This document shows, in pieces, positions 7,799 to 16,831 of a stretch of 64,000 nucleotides of DNA; the first letter of the stretch is position 1; each line of letters opens with the position of its first letter. Under the pieces are notes generated by a model. It did not search any database and was not told where the DNA came from. It was given only the letters and a program-made list of their open reading frames with translations. The stretch comes from CFX2 sp039933955 (GTDB taxonomy: Bacteria; Chloroflexota; Anaerolineae; Aggregatilineales; Phototrophicaceae), in the NCBI GenBank assembly GCA_039933955.1, contig JBDTNB010000005.1, positions 1 to 64,000 on the forward strand, read 5' to 3'. The position numbers were made by a program, and so were the translations under genes.

Positions 7799-8746
7799 TT
7801 ACTCCACCGACAGCACAATTTTCCCGCGTGTGCGTCCGGTCTCAATTGCCTCGTGGGCTTTGGGCGCGTCGGATAACGGAAAAACCTGCTCGACAAACGG
7901 TTTGATATAACCCGTATCAATCAATGTTCCAATCGCTGCCAATTCCTCGCCATCAACGTGAACCAATATGCCGCCCGCGCGGATGCCCAATTCGGCAGCC
8001 CGTTCTTTAGATAAACCGCCGGTAATCCACCCTAAAAATCCGCCCGGTTTGAGCACCTTCACCGAGCGTTCCGATATATCGCCGCCTACACAATCCAGGA
8101 CAACATCAACAGGTTGCACGACATCTTCAAAAGGAGCCGCCGTATAATCCACAACTTCATCCACGCCGATCTCGTGCAAAAAATCAGCATTCCGCGCCGA
8201 TGCTGTGCCGATCACATACGCGCCTTTCCATTTCGCTAACTGCACCGCCAGATGACCCACGCCGCCTGCTGCCGCATGAATCAAAATGCGTTGGCCTTCG
8301 ACCAGATGCGCGGTATTAAACATTATTTGCCATGCTGTGAGTGCCGCCAATGGGACGGCTGCCGCATGGATATGATCGAGGTCTTGCGGCTTGAGTGCGA
8401 AATCAGAAATAGGCGCAGCAATATATTGGGCATAGGCGCCGCCAATTTCGGGAAAGCGCACCATAGCGTAGACTTCATCGCCGGGTTGATAGTTCGTAAC
8501 CCCCGTGCCAATCGCTTCAACCACGCCCGAAACATCCCAGCCGACAATCAAGGGCAGTAAATTGCGTGATCCGCCACCCATGCCTTTGCCACGCCGTGTT
8601 TTGAAATCGACTGGATTAATCCCGGCAGCGTGAACGCGCACCAGAATTTCACCGATCCCAGCTTCTGGGCGCGGTGCATCCTCATAAACCATTACATCTG
8701 GCGCACCATATTCATGTAGGCGCGATGCTTTCATCATTGCAGCCAT
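7799..8746 (-). CDS. MDR-superfamily NADP-dependent oxidoreductase
   Basis: A 315-aa medium-chain dehydrogenase/reductase of the quinone oxidoreductase type. The N-terminal GroES-like domain carries VHAAGINPVDFKTRRG and GWDVSGVVEAIGTGV. The cofactor domain has the glycine motif AAAGGVGHLAVQLAKW near residue 155 and ends with FPLSDAPKAHEAIETGRTRGKIVL, the usual C-terminus. The zinc-binding cysteines of alcohol dehydrogenases are missing, so a zinc-free quinone or enone reductase is most likely; the substrate is unknown. A GGGAG site precedes the ATG. It is transcribed alone. Confidence 0.9.
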   Translation of the reverse strand: MAAMMKASRLHEYGAPDVMVYEDAPRPEAGIGEILVRVHAAGINPVDFKTRRGKGMGGGSRNLLPLIVGWDVSGVVEAIGTGVTNYQPGDEVYAMVRFPEIGGAYAQYIAAPISDFALKPQDLDHIHAAAVPLAALTAWQIMFNTAHLVEGQRILIHAAAGGVGHLAVQLAKWKGAYVIGTASARNADFLHEIGVDEVVDYTAAPFEDVVQPVDVVLDCVGGDISERSVKVLKPGGFLGWITGGLSKERAAELGIRAGGILVHVDGEELAAIGTLIDTGYIKPFVEQVFPLSDAPKAHEAIETGRTRGKIVLSVE

Positions 8747-8826
8747 ATTGGACTCCCTTCAAAATGGATATACTCGCATTATAGTGACAGGCCGTTAATG
8801 TGAAGTAAACACAGGCTTAGTTATGT

Positions 8827-9416
8827 TTATGAGCCGCCACCGTTTTCACCCTGAACATGATAACCCATAACGTAATTATTAGAACCAAAATCTATTTGTA
8901 CCGAGCCGATACCTGGAAAACTAAAGTAGCACGAATCGCCATCTGGCTCTAACGTCACTTTACAACCATCGGGTTTAAGACCCTTTTCGCCTAATTCCTG
9001 GCTAGCTGAATATTGTTTTCTCCTTGAGAGGGCAATGTTCTGAGTAGCGGTACGATGTCGTCATAGGTCGTTTGACCGATTGGGAAATTGCGGTAAAGCG
9101 TCTCTCGTAGAGTTTGAGCATTTTGCTTGGAAATAGGCAAATTCTTTAAGTTAGAGTCTGCACAAAATGGATCGTCGGAGTTGATTTTTAGTAGTTGGCA
9201 GACTTCAGTGACCGTCGTGGCCGTATACGATGGTGGCGGCGCTGGTGTTCGATTTACATAATTCAATACGTTGGATACGGAAGGAACAACATCAACCCAC
9301 AAAATGTAGATGCCAATTCCAAATATCAGAATGAACAACACGATAAAGTAAGGCAATTTTTTCCCCGTACCACTTTTGGTGTTACTTACCTGATTTTCTG
9401 GCGGTAACGACATCAT
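8827..9416 (-). pseudogene. Membrane-anchored protein of unknown family, frameshifted
   Basis: The first 142 codons encode a short cytosolic tail, one membrane segment (PYFIVLFILIFGIGIYILWV, residues 25-44), a proline linker and a soluble part with VCQLLKINSDDPFCADSN. The frame then stops at 8991. Immediately downstream, the neighbouring frame continues with convincing coding sequence (SASQELGEKGLKPDGCKVT, DGDSCYFSFPGIGSVQID, NNYVMGYHVQGENGGGS) to a stop at 8827. A one-base indel near 9005-9025 therefore splits one gene of about 195 codons. A sequencing error would look the same. I do not recognise the family. Confidence 0.7.
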
Positions 9417-9428
9417 ACTCCCGCTAAG

Positions 9429-11006
9429 CTAATTTCTGACTCTTAACCCTCTTATCCCGCGCGCGATGCCCAGCAGTACGCGCCCAATCGTCCGGCGGAA
9501 GATGCGCGCGAGGAATGCCATCCCCCGCGCCAACCCCTCTGGCTGCTGCGGATACAGCACTGGGAACGTTTCGCAGCCCTCATTTTCGAGTACATGATTC
9601 GCGGCAGCAATAGCCGTCGTGCAGGCACGTTCCATCCATAACGACGGCGACGGATGCCCGATCCAATCCCCACAGGTATAAATATTCGTCCAGGGTGTTT
9701 CAACATGCAGACTGTCCGCTGTCGGCACGCGAAACGCCGTATGCACGCGGCTGTTGCGCCGGATCACGCCGCGCAGAAAATGACCTCTGAGTTCGGGGAA
9801 AGCCCGCTGTACCTCATCTACGCAGCGCACCAGCAGCACATTTTCGGCTTGTTCGGCGACGTTGTCATTAGCGTACAGATGAATTTCAATCGCGCTGCCG
9901 CCTGTTTCGCTGTGCCACGCCCGGAAATCATCGTACAGGCGGTGCAGCCAGAAATAATTATCCGGCAGAAAATCACCAGTGAACATGCCCCCGGATGTGC
10001 CTTCGCGCGGTGCAGAATCAAACCACAATCGCGCGGTGATGTTGCGCACCGTTTTGGGAAAGTGGATTTTTTCCGCTTCGTCGGTAGTATCCCCGGACAG
10101 CAGCAAACGCGCTGCGCCAGGGGCATTCGTCGCCAGGATGATGTTTTTTGCTTGGATCGAACGCAGCCCGCGCCGTCCAGAATCGCGCACGGTGATACGC
10201 CAGCCGTCACCCGTCTGATGCAGCGCCAGGGCTTCAATCCCGCGCCGGAGTTCGCCGCCTTTAGACTCGATATGCGCAATCAGCGGTTGAATGACACATT
10301 TGTCGGGATTATCCGGCAAAAAACACGGCTGCCATGCATCACGCCGGAGCATCGTGTAAAAGCGGATCGCGGCGATGAAGCCGGTCAGGGTGATGTCCTC
10401 GGCGGGCGCGGCCAACAAATTCACGCCCAATCCGGTGAAAGTTGCCCGCAAATTGGGTGTCCAACCGCGAAAATACTCGCTCATCATCAGGCCGTCCAGT
10501 GCTACACCCTCGCCAATCGGGTCTAATCCCACTGTCCACAAAATGCTGAACAAAAACCCTGGCAGCGACAAAAAATCCAGCGGCGTAATCGTGCTCCAGA
10601 AGCGCGGATACAGCAGCAAACTCAGATAATGAAAGGGCGCGGGCAGCCAGCCAAAGCGCACCGCCCGTCCAGCCTCCACCGTCCGTACCGAGCGCTGCCA
10701 ACGGTTGATCCACTCTTCGCCAGTTGATTCCTGGAGTTCGATTTTCAAAAAGCGTTCGATCATCGCCCGCATGTTGACGTAGCCGCCCCACAAGGCATGG
10801 ACACCATGTTCCGACGGGAACGACCAGACCCGCCCGTGATATTCAAAAGTATCCGGCTCACCGCCCGCTAAACGACCCCCTGTCCACAGCGAATCGGCAT
10901 CCAGCAGCAGCGGTGCAACGCCCCGTTCTGCCAGATGTGCAGCAGCCGTCAGTCCGGCGATGCCCCCGCCAATAATCACGACAGGGAATTGATCGGTGTT
11001 TGCCAT
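9429..11006 (-). CDS. FAD-dependent amine oxidase/desaturase-like oxidoreductase
   Basis: The 525-aa protein begins with a Rossmann dinucleotide fold, VVIIGGGIAGLTAAAHLAERG (Gly-rich loop near residue 12), followed by a GG-doublet-like WTGGRLAGG. SEHGVHALWGGYVNMRAM resembles the substrate-side motif of carotenoid desaturases and protoporphyrinogen oxidases. A C-terminal FAD motif, YTCGDWIGHPSPSLWMERA, lies near residue 455. Hydrophobic stretches near 125-165 suggest membrane association. The substrate could be a carotenoid or other isoprenoid, but nothing nearby decides it. The gene stands alone, upstream of the frameshifted membrane protein. Confidence 0.85.
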   Translation of the reverse strand: MANTDQFPVVIIGGGIAGLTAAAHLAERGVAPLLLDADSLWTGGRLAGGEPDTFEYHGRVWSFPSEHGVHALWGGYVNMRAMIERFLKIELQESTGEEWINRWQRSVRTVEAGRAVRFGWLPAPFHYLSLLLYPRFWSTITPLDFLSLPGFLFSILWTVGLDPIGEGVALDGLMMSEYFRGWTPNLRATFTGLGVNLLAAPAEDITLTGFIAAIRFYTMLRRDAWQPCFLPDNPDKCVIQPLIAHIESKGGELRRGIEALALHQTGDGWRITVRDSGRRGLRSIQAKNIILATNAPGAARLLLSGDTTDEAEKIHFPKTVRNITARLWFDSAPREGTSGGMFTGDFLPDNYFWLHRLYDDFRAWHSETGGSAIEIHLYANDNVAEQAENVLLVRCVDEVQRAFPELRGHFLRGVIRRNSRVHTAFRVPTADSLHVETPWTNIYTCGDWIGHPSPSLWMERACTTAIAAANHVLENEGCETFPVLYPQQPEGLARGMAFLARIFRRTIGRVLLGIARGIRGLRVRN

Positions 11007-11099
11007 GAGCGCGAAATATCCTGACTGAAAAATGATCGAATGCCTATTGTAATCGTTTGTGTGGAAATAACGGCAAGTGGATAACCGAATTTTCTTCGC

Positions 11100-11128
11100 T
11101 TGACTTTAAATTCTATTCGCTATAGAGT
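11100..11128 (+). promoter_or_regulatory. Promoter of the TetR-ABC operon
   Basis: TTGACT (11100-11105), a 17-base spacer and TAGAGT (11123-11128); a TATAGA two bases earlier is an alternative -10. The perfect palindrome follows directly, so a bound repressor would cover the transcription start. Confidence 0.55.
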
Positions 11129-11150
11129 CTTGATTGAACGTTCAATCAAG
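11129..11150. promoter_or_regulatory. Perfect 22-bp palindromic operator
   Basis: The half-sites are CTTGATTGAAC and its exact reverse complement GTTCAATCAAG, with no spacer. The palindrome lies between the -10 box and the TetR start codon, the classic position for autorepression by a TetR dimer. The binding protein is inferred from position. Confidence 0.8.
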
Positions 11151-11164
11151 GTGAAGTGAGGAAA

Positions 11165-11764
11165 ATGGACGACGCAGATAAAAACCGGCGCGATGAGATT
11201 GTTCAGGCAGCATTAACAGTCTTTGCCGAACAGGGATTTCACAAGGCCAGCATCAAGCAAATCGCGGCGGCAGCCGGGTTGAAATCGCCATCCCTGATTT
11301 ATTGGTATTTCAAAGACAAAGAAGAACTTTTATATGCCGTGATGACCTCACTTACATCGGTATTTGAGATAGATGCGAACGCAGACGCGGTGATGGACTT
11401 GCCGCCGGAAGACGTTTTGGTATTGGTGGCGCAGGGATTTTCCACTGTTATTACAAATCCCAATGCGATCCGCATCATCAAACTATTTCTCACGGAAGCT
11501 CTTCGTTCAGCGGAAAGCATCACACCAGGAATACAGAATGCCGAACGGGTCTTAAATTTTCTCATCAGCTATTTGGGACGGCAGATTGAACTGGGACGGT
11601 TGAAACCCCATAACCCCCAAACCAGCGCCCGTGCCTTTGTCTGGATGTTATTGGGTTATCTCATGGCTCATGACATTGTCCCGCAAATGGGCGTCGGTTT
11701 ACCCGATATAGAAAGCTATAAACGTGAAATTATCGAGCTTTTTCTCAATGGCCTAAGGCCATAA
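11165..11764 (+). CDS. TetR/AcrR family transcriptional regulator
   Basis: A 199-aa dimeric repressor. The N-terminal helix-turn-helix is clear: RRDEIVQAALTVFAEQGFHK, then SIKQIAAAAGLKSPSLIYWYF and KDKEELLYAVM. The C-terminal ligand domain is generic. I chose the ATG at 11165 because GTGAGGAA sits just upstream as a binding site; a GTG nine bases earlier is less likely. It leads an operon with an ABC ATPase and an ABC-2 permease (15- and 22-base gaps), so it probably senses the substrate exported by that pump and controls all three genes through the palindrome ahead of it. Confidence 0.95.
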   Translation: MDDADKNRRDEIVQAALTVFAEQGFHKASIKQIAAAAGLKSPSLIYWYFKDKEELLYAVMTSLTSVFEIDANADAVMDLPPEDVLVLVAQGFSTVITNPNAIRIIKLFLTEALRSAESITPGIQNAERVLNFLISYLGRQIELGRLKPHNPQTSARAFVWMLLGYLMAHDIVPQMGVGLPDIESYKREIIELFLNGLRP

Positions 11765-11779
11765 GACGGAAGGTTTGAC

Positions 11780-12505
11780 ATGACAAACACCATTGAAATC
11801 CAAAATGTCTACAAACAGTTCGGGAATGTGCAGGCGCTTTCTGGTCTTTCATTGCAGATTGAGAAAGGAATCACCTATGGCTTGCTCGGCCCCAACGGTG
11901 CAGGCAAAACTACACTTATTCGTACCCTGGTTGGTCTGCTAGTTGCCGATAAGGGACAGGTGACAGTTTTGGGGAAGCGGATGCCCGACAAAGCCATCCT
12001 CAGCCGCATGGGTTACATGACCCAATCAACTGCCCTTTACGATGATCTAACGGTTTATCAGAATGTGCGCTTCTTCGCATCCATTTATGGTGTTCGTGAC
12101 CGGCTCGATGCCGCTGTCAGTGATGCGATTGCGCTGGTCGATTTGAGCAATCGGGCTAAAAGCCGTGTGCGCGAACTTTCCGGCGGGATGAAGCAGCGTT
12201 GTTCGTTGGCCTGTGCCCTTGTCCACCAACCAGACGTGCTGCTGCTGGACGAGCCGACTGTCGGTGTCGATCCCCAGCTTCGCGTCCAATTCTGGGAACA
12301 TTTCCGGCGCTTGAATGCGCAGGGCGTGACGCTGGTGGTCTCCAGCCACGTAATGGATGAAGCTGAACGCTGTGATCGCCTGGGTTTCATCCGGCAAGGG
12401 GTTGTGCTGGCCGAGGGAACATCGTCCGAACTGCGTGCGCGCGCCCAAACCGACACGCTCGAAGCAGCATTTCTGAGTTTCTCAGAACAAAAATCTGCCC
12501 ACTAG
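11780..12505 (+). CDS. ABC transporter ATP-binding protein (ABC-2 type exporter)
   Basis: The 241-aa ATPase powers export by the permease encoded next. Motifs are complete: Walker A GPNGAGKTT (residues 37-45), Q-loop MTQSTALYDDLTV, signature LSGGMKQR, Walker B VLLLDEPTVG and the H-loop SSHVMDEAERC. The sequence is of the DrrA/CcmA-like class used for drugs, lipids or antibiotics. It lies 15 bases after the TetR gene. The substrate is unknown. Confidence 0.95.
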   Translation: MTNTIEIQNVYKQFGNVQALSGLSLQIEKGITYGLLGPNGAGKTTLIRTLVGLLVADKGQVTVLGKRMPDKAILSRMGYMTQSTALYDDLTVYQNVRFFASIYGVRDRLDAAVSDAIALVDLSNRAKSRVRELSGGMKQRCSLACALVHQPDVLLLDEPTVGVDPQLRVQFWEHFRRLNAQGVTLVVSSHVMDEAERCDRLGFIRQGVVLAEGTSSELRARAQTDTLEAAFLSFSEQKSAH

Positions 12506-12527
12506 CGGCGCTTAGTCAGGAGCCATT

Positions 12528-13679
12528 ATGTCTATCTATCGCATCCTAACGCTGGCACGTCGGGTCATCCAGCAGTTGGCCGCCGATCCGCGCACGCTCG
12601 CGCTGATTGTTTTTGTGCCGCTGGCAGTTATTACGGTGGCGGGGATTTTGCTGCGTGCTGAGAACGGCGGTGTGAACATTGGAATTGTGCTGGAAGACAC
12701 GGGCGCAAAACTGCCGCTGGGAGGCCGTGACATCAATCTCGGCCAGAGTTTGACTGACAACCTGAGCCAGCTCAACGACAGCATCCATGTTCAAACCCTG
12801 TCGAGCAGCGAAGCCCAATTATTGATTGAACAGGGCAGCTTGGACGCGATTATCACACTTCCTGCTGATTTTTCCGCCCAGTCCATTGCAAAACGCGAAG
12901 TGAATATTCCTGTGGAGTATGAAGGCTCGAATCCAAACGTTGCGCGATTGCTGGAAGGGATGCTGTCGCGTGGGGCGATCCAAACCCTTGCTAGCCTTTC
13001 GGTAGTAGGCGGTCAAACAGCTTCCGCGCCGCCTGTCCACCTACAAGCCACCTACCGTTATGGCAGTGCCGAATTCGACTCGCTCGATTACATCGCGCCC
13101 GTGTTTATCGGTTTATTCGTCTTTATGTTCGTTTTCATTTTGACGAGCGTCGCTTTCTTGCGTGAGCGTGCCGCCGGAACCCTGGAACGGTTGCAAGCCA
13201 CTCCTATCCAGCGAATGGAAATTGTCCTGGGCTATATGCTGGGCTTCTCAGTATTCGCGCTGGTGCAGTCGGTCATCATTCTGGGTTACACGATTGTGGG
13301 ATTGAAAGTCCATTACAGTGGCAGCCTCATAGTAGTGTTTTTGGTCGAATTGCTTCTGGCGTTGATGGCTGTCAACCTGGGAATTTTCTTCAGCACCTTC
13401 GCCCGCAACGAGTTTCAAGTCGTGCAGTTCATTCCGTTGGTGGTCGTCACGCAGATTATGCTTTCCGGTGCGTTCTGGGCGATTAAGGATATGCCCGCTT
13501 GGTTGCAGCCTATCGCCTGGTTGATGCCGCTGACCCACGCAAATCGTGCACTGCGCGATGTCATGATAAAAGGCTTTGACTTGACGCAAATCTGGCCGTT
13601 TGTTCTGGCGTTGATTGCCTTTGCAGTCGGTTTGGTTTTCCTTGCGGCTCGGACGATTTCCCGACAGGCGCAAAGTTAG
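12528..13679 (+). CDS. ABC-2 type transporter permease
   Basis: The 383-aa membrane partner of the preceding ATPase. It has one N-terminal membrane helix (RTLALIVFVPLAVITVAGIL), a large outside domain of about 150 residues, then five or six helices in the C-terminal half (IAPVFIGLFVFMFVFILTSV onwards). The ABC-2 signature region RERAAGTLERLQATPIQRME precedes the third helix. This layout matches YhhJ/DrrB-type exporters that work as dimers. It ends the operon; the hairpin just downstream seems to serve the opposing FHA gene. Confidence 0.93.
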   Translation: MSIYRILTLARRVIQQLAADPRTLALIVFVPLAVITVAGILLRAENGGVNIGIVLEDTGAKLPLGGRDINLGQSLTDNLSQLNDSIHVQTLSSSEAQLLIEQGSLDAIITLPADFSAQSIAKREVNIPVEYEGSNPNVARLLEGMLSRGAIQTLASLSVVGGQTASAPPVHLQATYRYGSAEFDSLDYIAPVFIGLFVFMFVFILTSVAFLRERAAGTLERLQATPIQRMEIVLGYMLGFSVFALVQSVIILGYTIVGLKVHYSGSLIVVFLVELLLALMAVNLGIFFSTFARNEFQVVQFIPLVVVTQIMLSGAFWAIKDMPAWLQPIAWLMPLTHANRALRDVMIKGFDLTQIWPFVLALIAFAVGLVFLAARTISRQAQS

Positions 13680-13707
13680 CCCATGAACGGCTCTTTGAGG
13701 AAATAAA

Positions 13708-13733
13708 AACCGGGTATGCGAAGATACCCGGTT
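13708..13733 (-). terminator. Intrinsic terminator of the FHA gene
   Basis: A 10-bp perfect stem (AACCGGGTAT with ATACCCGGTT) and a 6-base loop. Read on the minus strand it is followed by TTTTTATTT, so it fits the end of the FHA transcript. The plus side lacks a T-run. Confidence 0.8.
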
Positions 13734-13753
13734 GTAGAATCGTGTGGTGTTTG

Positions 13754-14263
13754 TTACTCGAAGACGACCTGTATCATCAGCGACCCCAACAGCACTTCTG
13801 CGCCATTGCTCAGGCTGGTCGGCGTATCGGCTTCCAGGCGCTTTCCAGCGACGTAGGTTCCGTTAGTGCTGTGCATATCGACGATATATAAATGCTTGTC
13901 CTGCATATACAGGCGCGCGTGAATCCGCGAAACGCCGCGCATTGTTGCACCGTAAGGATTCAAATCCAGGTCAGGCTGGATGCCTTTGTTACCCATATCC
14001 ATCCGCCCCAAAATGACCGTTTTGTCTTCCGAAACAATAATGTGTTCGGGGATGCCGCGTACCAACAAGGTCACATCGGTATGCGGCAGTGTCGAATCGG
14101 TAGGCTTGGCGGGACGTTTATCCAGCATCGAACGCAGTGACCGATTCTTGCCCAGGATAAAGGTGTCATGCGCGCCTGATGAATCCAGCGGGCCGGTCAT
14201 GGGCAATTGAGGGCCGTCCGGTTGTGTTTTGTCATCATCCATTTTGATTGATCTCGTGTCCAT
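13754..14263 (-). CDS. FHA domain protein
   Basis: The 169-aa protein ends in a forkhead-associated domain, which binds phosphothreonine peptides. Family marks are visible: ILGRMD near residue 84, GVSRIHARLY near 109, and MHSTNGTYVAGKRLE near 128, followed by the closing strands. The first 65 residues are polar and Thr-rich (DKTQPDGPQLPMTG) and could hold a target threonine for a Ser/Thr kinase, as in GarA-type proteins; no kinase gene is in this window. A TAGGAT site lies upstream of the ATG. It is monocistronic with its own terminator. Confidence 0.9.
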   Translation of the reverse strand: MDTRSIKMDDDKTQPDGPQLPMTGPLDSSGAHDTFILGKNRSLRSMLDKRPAKPTDSTLPHTDVTLLVRGIPEHIIVSEDKTVILGRMDMGNKGIQPDLDLNPYGATMRGVSRIHARLYMQDKHLYIVDMHSTNGTYVAGKRLEADTPTSLSNGAEVLLGSLMIQVVFE

Positions 14264-14364
14264 AAATTACATCCTAGCAGCAATCCGTTTATCTGACGAT
14301 AAAGATCATATCGCGATTTTGCCTGAAAAATTCGTCGCGCCTATAGCTCTATCGTACCGATAGG

Positions 14365-16728
14365 TCAACCGCCCAACAGCGGTTTTAGCGTATCATACCA
14401 GCGTCCAGCAACGAAGTCGTATCCAGCGGCGTTGGGATGATTACCATCGTCCGCCAGCGTGCTTGGATCGGTAAAAATTGTTGTTTGATAAAAGTCTACC
14501 ATGAGAGCGCTATATTGCGCCGCCTTTTGGGCAATTACAGTGTTGTAACGCCCAACCTGTGCCGACATCATTGTCACTTCGTCGCGGCTTGTGCCGGGGA
14601 AAGCCTCGCCTTTTTGTGTCACCGGGCGCAATGATTGGTCATCGAGCAGCGCGATAACGACCTGCGCGCCCGCCGCTTTTAATTGGCCGAGAATAGTATC
14701 GAGGTTGCCCGCATAATGATCCAGGTCAGCCTGTTCTGCTGCCGCATCCGGGTTATTGTATTCGTACAGGTAAAATAAATCGTTACTGCCGATCCACACC
14801 AGCACAACCGGCTGTTCTCCGGCGCTTTTTGCCGTATTGATGGCATCAATCGCTTGCCCCAATTCCCCCGGCAATCCCTGGTCGCCGTTGATGAGCGCGT
14901 CCGAACTCCAGCCGGAATGCCCGACATTTAACAGCGTTGAGCCAGGACGCAGGGCATTTATCATGTCGAGCAGGCGGCCTGGATAACCTCCGGCTTGGCG
15001 ATCATCTTCTGCGCCTTCGGTCAGGCTGTCGCCCAATGTGACCAGCATAATCGCGCCGGGAGGCAGGACAGAAACCGGTTCCGTGTTGATTGGCGCTGAA
15101 GCCGTTGGCTCAACCGCAATTTCTGATTGAATCGTTGGCTGAATAACAATCGGGGCAGGTTGAGCGCTCGTCGGCGAAGGGCTGAAAGTCATGCCAGATG
15201 CATCCGCGCCCGGAACCCGTCTGTCGCTGACAACATTACTGATCTCGCCTGCTGGAACCGCAACATCCCAGGTGAAATCAGGAATGGGAAGCACAACAAT
15301 GACCTGTGTAGCCGTACCCTCTGAGGGTTGATAGTTACTAGTCGCGGGATCAATCAACTGCGGCTCAAAGGTGTTGATGATGTTGTCTGCCCGGAGTTGA
15401 GTTGCGTTGCAGGTTGGGTTATCCGCTTGGCAGCCCGCCGGATTATCGCCGCCTTCGATGCCCAACGGCATATCTGCGCCGCCATTCCAGATCAGGTTGC
15501 CGCGAATTTGCAGATTATCGTCCGCGCGGGCAGGCACAGGGACATTGGAGTTGGCCTGCATCGCGGCGTCATCGTAAGCTGCGAAAATCGAAAAATTCTG
15601 GTAAGCGCTCTGGTAGCCGGGTGGGTTGTAAATCAGGTTGTTGTAGATGAACACATTCCGGTTTGGGATGCGTACATAATTTGTGCCGTCGGCGGGTACA
15701 CTGTTGCCCCAGCCGCCCGCCGCTGTATAGGTGTCGCAGTTTTCACGCTTTTCATCGCCGGGGACGCCATCGCAGCTTCGCGAACCAAAGCCAATTTCGA
15801 TAACATGGCTGCGTTCGCCAACCCGATACAGCGTATTATAAGCGATCAGGATGTTATAGCCACCCTGCACGCCGACGCCCGCGCCGCTGCTGTCATGGAT
15901 CACATTGTTGACGAATTTGATGTCGTAGGCTTCGTATTGAATCCAGGGCTGCACCATATACTGGTAGCCTGTGCCTTGACCCGCTGTAAAGCCGCCCGTG
16001 CCGCAGTCGTAAAGTTCGTTGCCCTCGACCTGAAAATAAGCCGAGCCGCCCTTCAGATACATGCACCAATCGCCCGCATTATGGATGTGATTGCCGAAAA
16101 AATGCCCATATTGCACGGCGACAAAATCAACCGCGTTATCCCACGCGCCCGAAATATCATTGTCCTCGAAATACACGTATTGTGATTGGTTGACTTTCGC
16201 TGTTTCCTGGGCGTTATAAGTATCCGGGTTCGCGCCCACCATATGCGTCCCGCGCACCAATAGATGGTCGCACAATTCGCAGTGGAAAGCGTCGCTTCCC
16301 GGTTCAATATTCAGGTTGATGAGGTATATATAACGGGTGTCGTAGATGTTGAGGTTGGGCAGATAAGCGGTGTTTGCACCGTCCGCTGCTTCCAAAATGA
16401 TCGGATGCTCGAACGTGCCGTAGCGCGATTCCCAGAAACCGGGCGCATCTTCAAGTGGGTACTTTCCCGGCAGCAGCCAGATGTGATAACCGGTATCCAG
16501 CGGTGCGCCCATCGGGATGCGTTCCCAGGCCGATGAGATTGTTTTCAAAGGTTGTTCGCGGGTTGTGCCCGGATTATCGTCGCTACCGGTTGGGGAAACA
16601 TACAGATCGGTCAGGACAGGCGCGCCGATGTCATACCGTGCGCCCGCCGCCGCCCGAATAGGAAGTAAACCGCCAGCCAGTATAATGGATAATATGAGTG
16701 GCATCAGCAATAATCGGCGGTTTATCAT
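14365..16728 (-). CDS. Secreted beta-helix protein fused to an SGNH/GDSL esterase
   Basis: A signal peptide (MINRRLLLMPLILSIILAGG) starts this 787-aa extracellular protein. Residues 40-470 read as a right-handed parallel beta-helix: DLYVSPTGSDDNPGTTREQP is the usual opening, with repeated YFEDNDI, FVNNVIHDSSGAGVGV and IAYNTLYRVGERSH turns. A Pro/Thr/Ser linker follows (about 510-560). The last 225 residues form an SGNH hydrolase with VTLGDSLTEG, the Gly-bearing VGHSGW, the GSND block and DDGNHPNAAGYDF carrying the catalytic Asp and His. The helix may bind a polysaccharide and the esterase may remove acyl groups. The nearby GH9 enzyme supports a role in plant-polymer use, by inference. Confidence 0.88.
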   Translation of the reverse strand: MINRRLLLMPLILSIILAGGLLPIRAAAGARYDIGAPVLTDLYVSPTGSDDNPGTTREQPLKTISSAWERIPMGAPLDTGYHIWLLPGKYPLEDAPGFWESRYGTFEHPIILEAADGANTAYLPNLNIYDTRYIYLINLNIEPGSDAFHCELCDHLLVRGTHMVGANPDTYNAQETAKVNQSQYVYFEDNDISGAWDNAVDFVAVQYGHFFGNHIHNAGDWCMYLKGGSAYFQVEGNELYDCGTGGFTAGQGTGYQYMVQPWIQYEAYDIKFVNNVIHDSSGAGVGVQGGYNILIAYNTLYRVGERSHVIEIGFGSRSCDGVPGDEKRENCDTYTAAGGWGNSVPADGTNYVRIPNRNVFIYNNLIYNPPGYQSAYQNFSIFAAYDDAAMQANSNVPVPARADDNLQIRGNLIWNGGADMPLGIEGGDNPAGCQADNPTCNATQLRADNIINTFEPQLIDPATSNYQPSEGTATQVIVVLPIPDFTWDVAVPAGEISNVVSDRRVPGADASGMTFSPSPTSAQPAPIVIQPTIQSEIAVEPTASAPINTEPVSVLPPGAIMLVTLGDSLTEGAEDDRQAGGYPGRLLDMINALRPGSTLLNVGHSGWSSDALINGDQGLPGELGQAIDAINTAKSAGEQPVVLVWIGSNDLFYLYEYNNPDAAAEQADLDHYAGNLDTILGQLKAAGAQVVIALLDDQSLRPVTQKGEAFPGTSRDEVTMMSAQVGRYNTVIAQKAAQYSALMVDFYQTTIFTDPSTLADDGNHPNAAGYDFVAGRWYDTLKPLLGG

Positions 16729-16831
16729 GAGACTCCTGGTTACGAATTTTGTAAATTCGTGTTGTCCATTTTGAGAGTAACATGAGTTTTTTATTGCAAA
16801 GAATTAACGTTTGCGACAGGATGAGACCAAT

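Noticed and set aside
9654..10526. A 290-aa plus-strand frame opposite the FAD oxidoreductase
   Set aside because: It mirrors the coding strand of a well-supported flavoprotein and has no domain of its own.
15328..16185. A 285-aa plus-strand frame opposite the beta-helix protein
   Set aside because: Antisense shadow; the repeated VV/AA pattern comes from the beta-helix repeats on the other strand.
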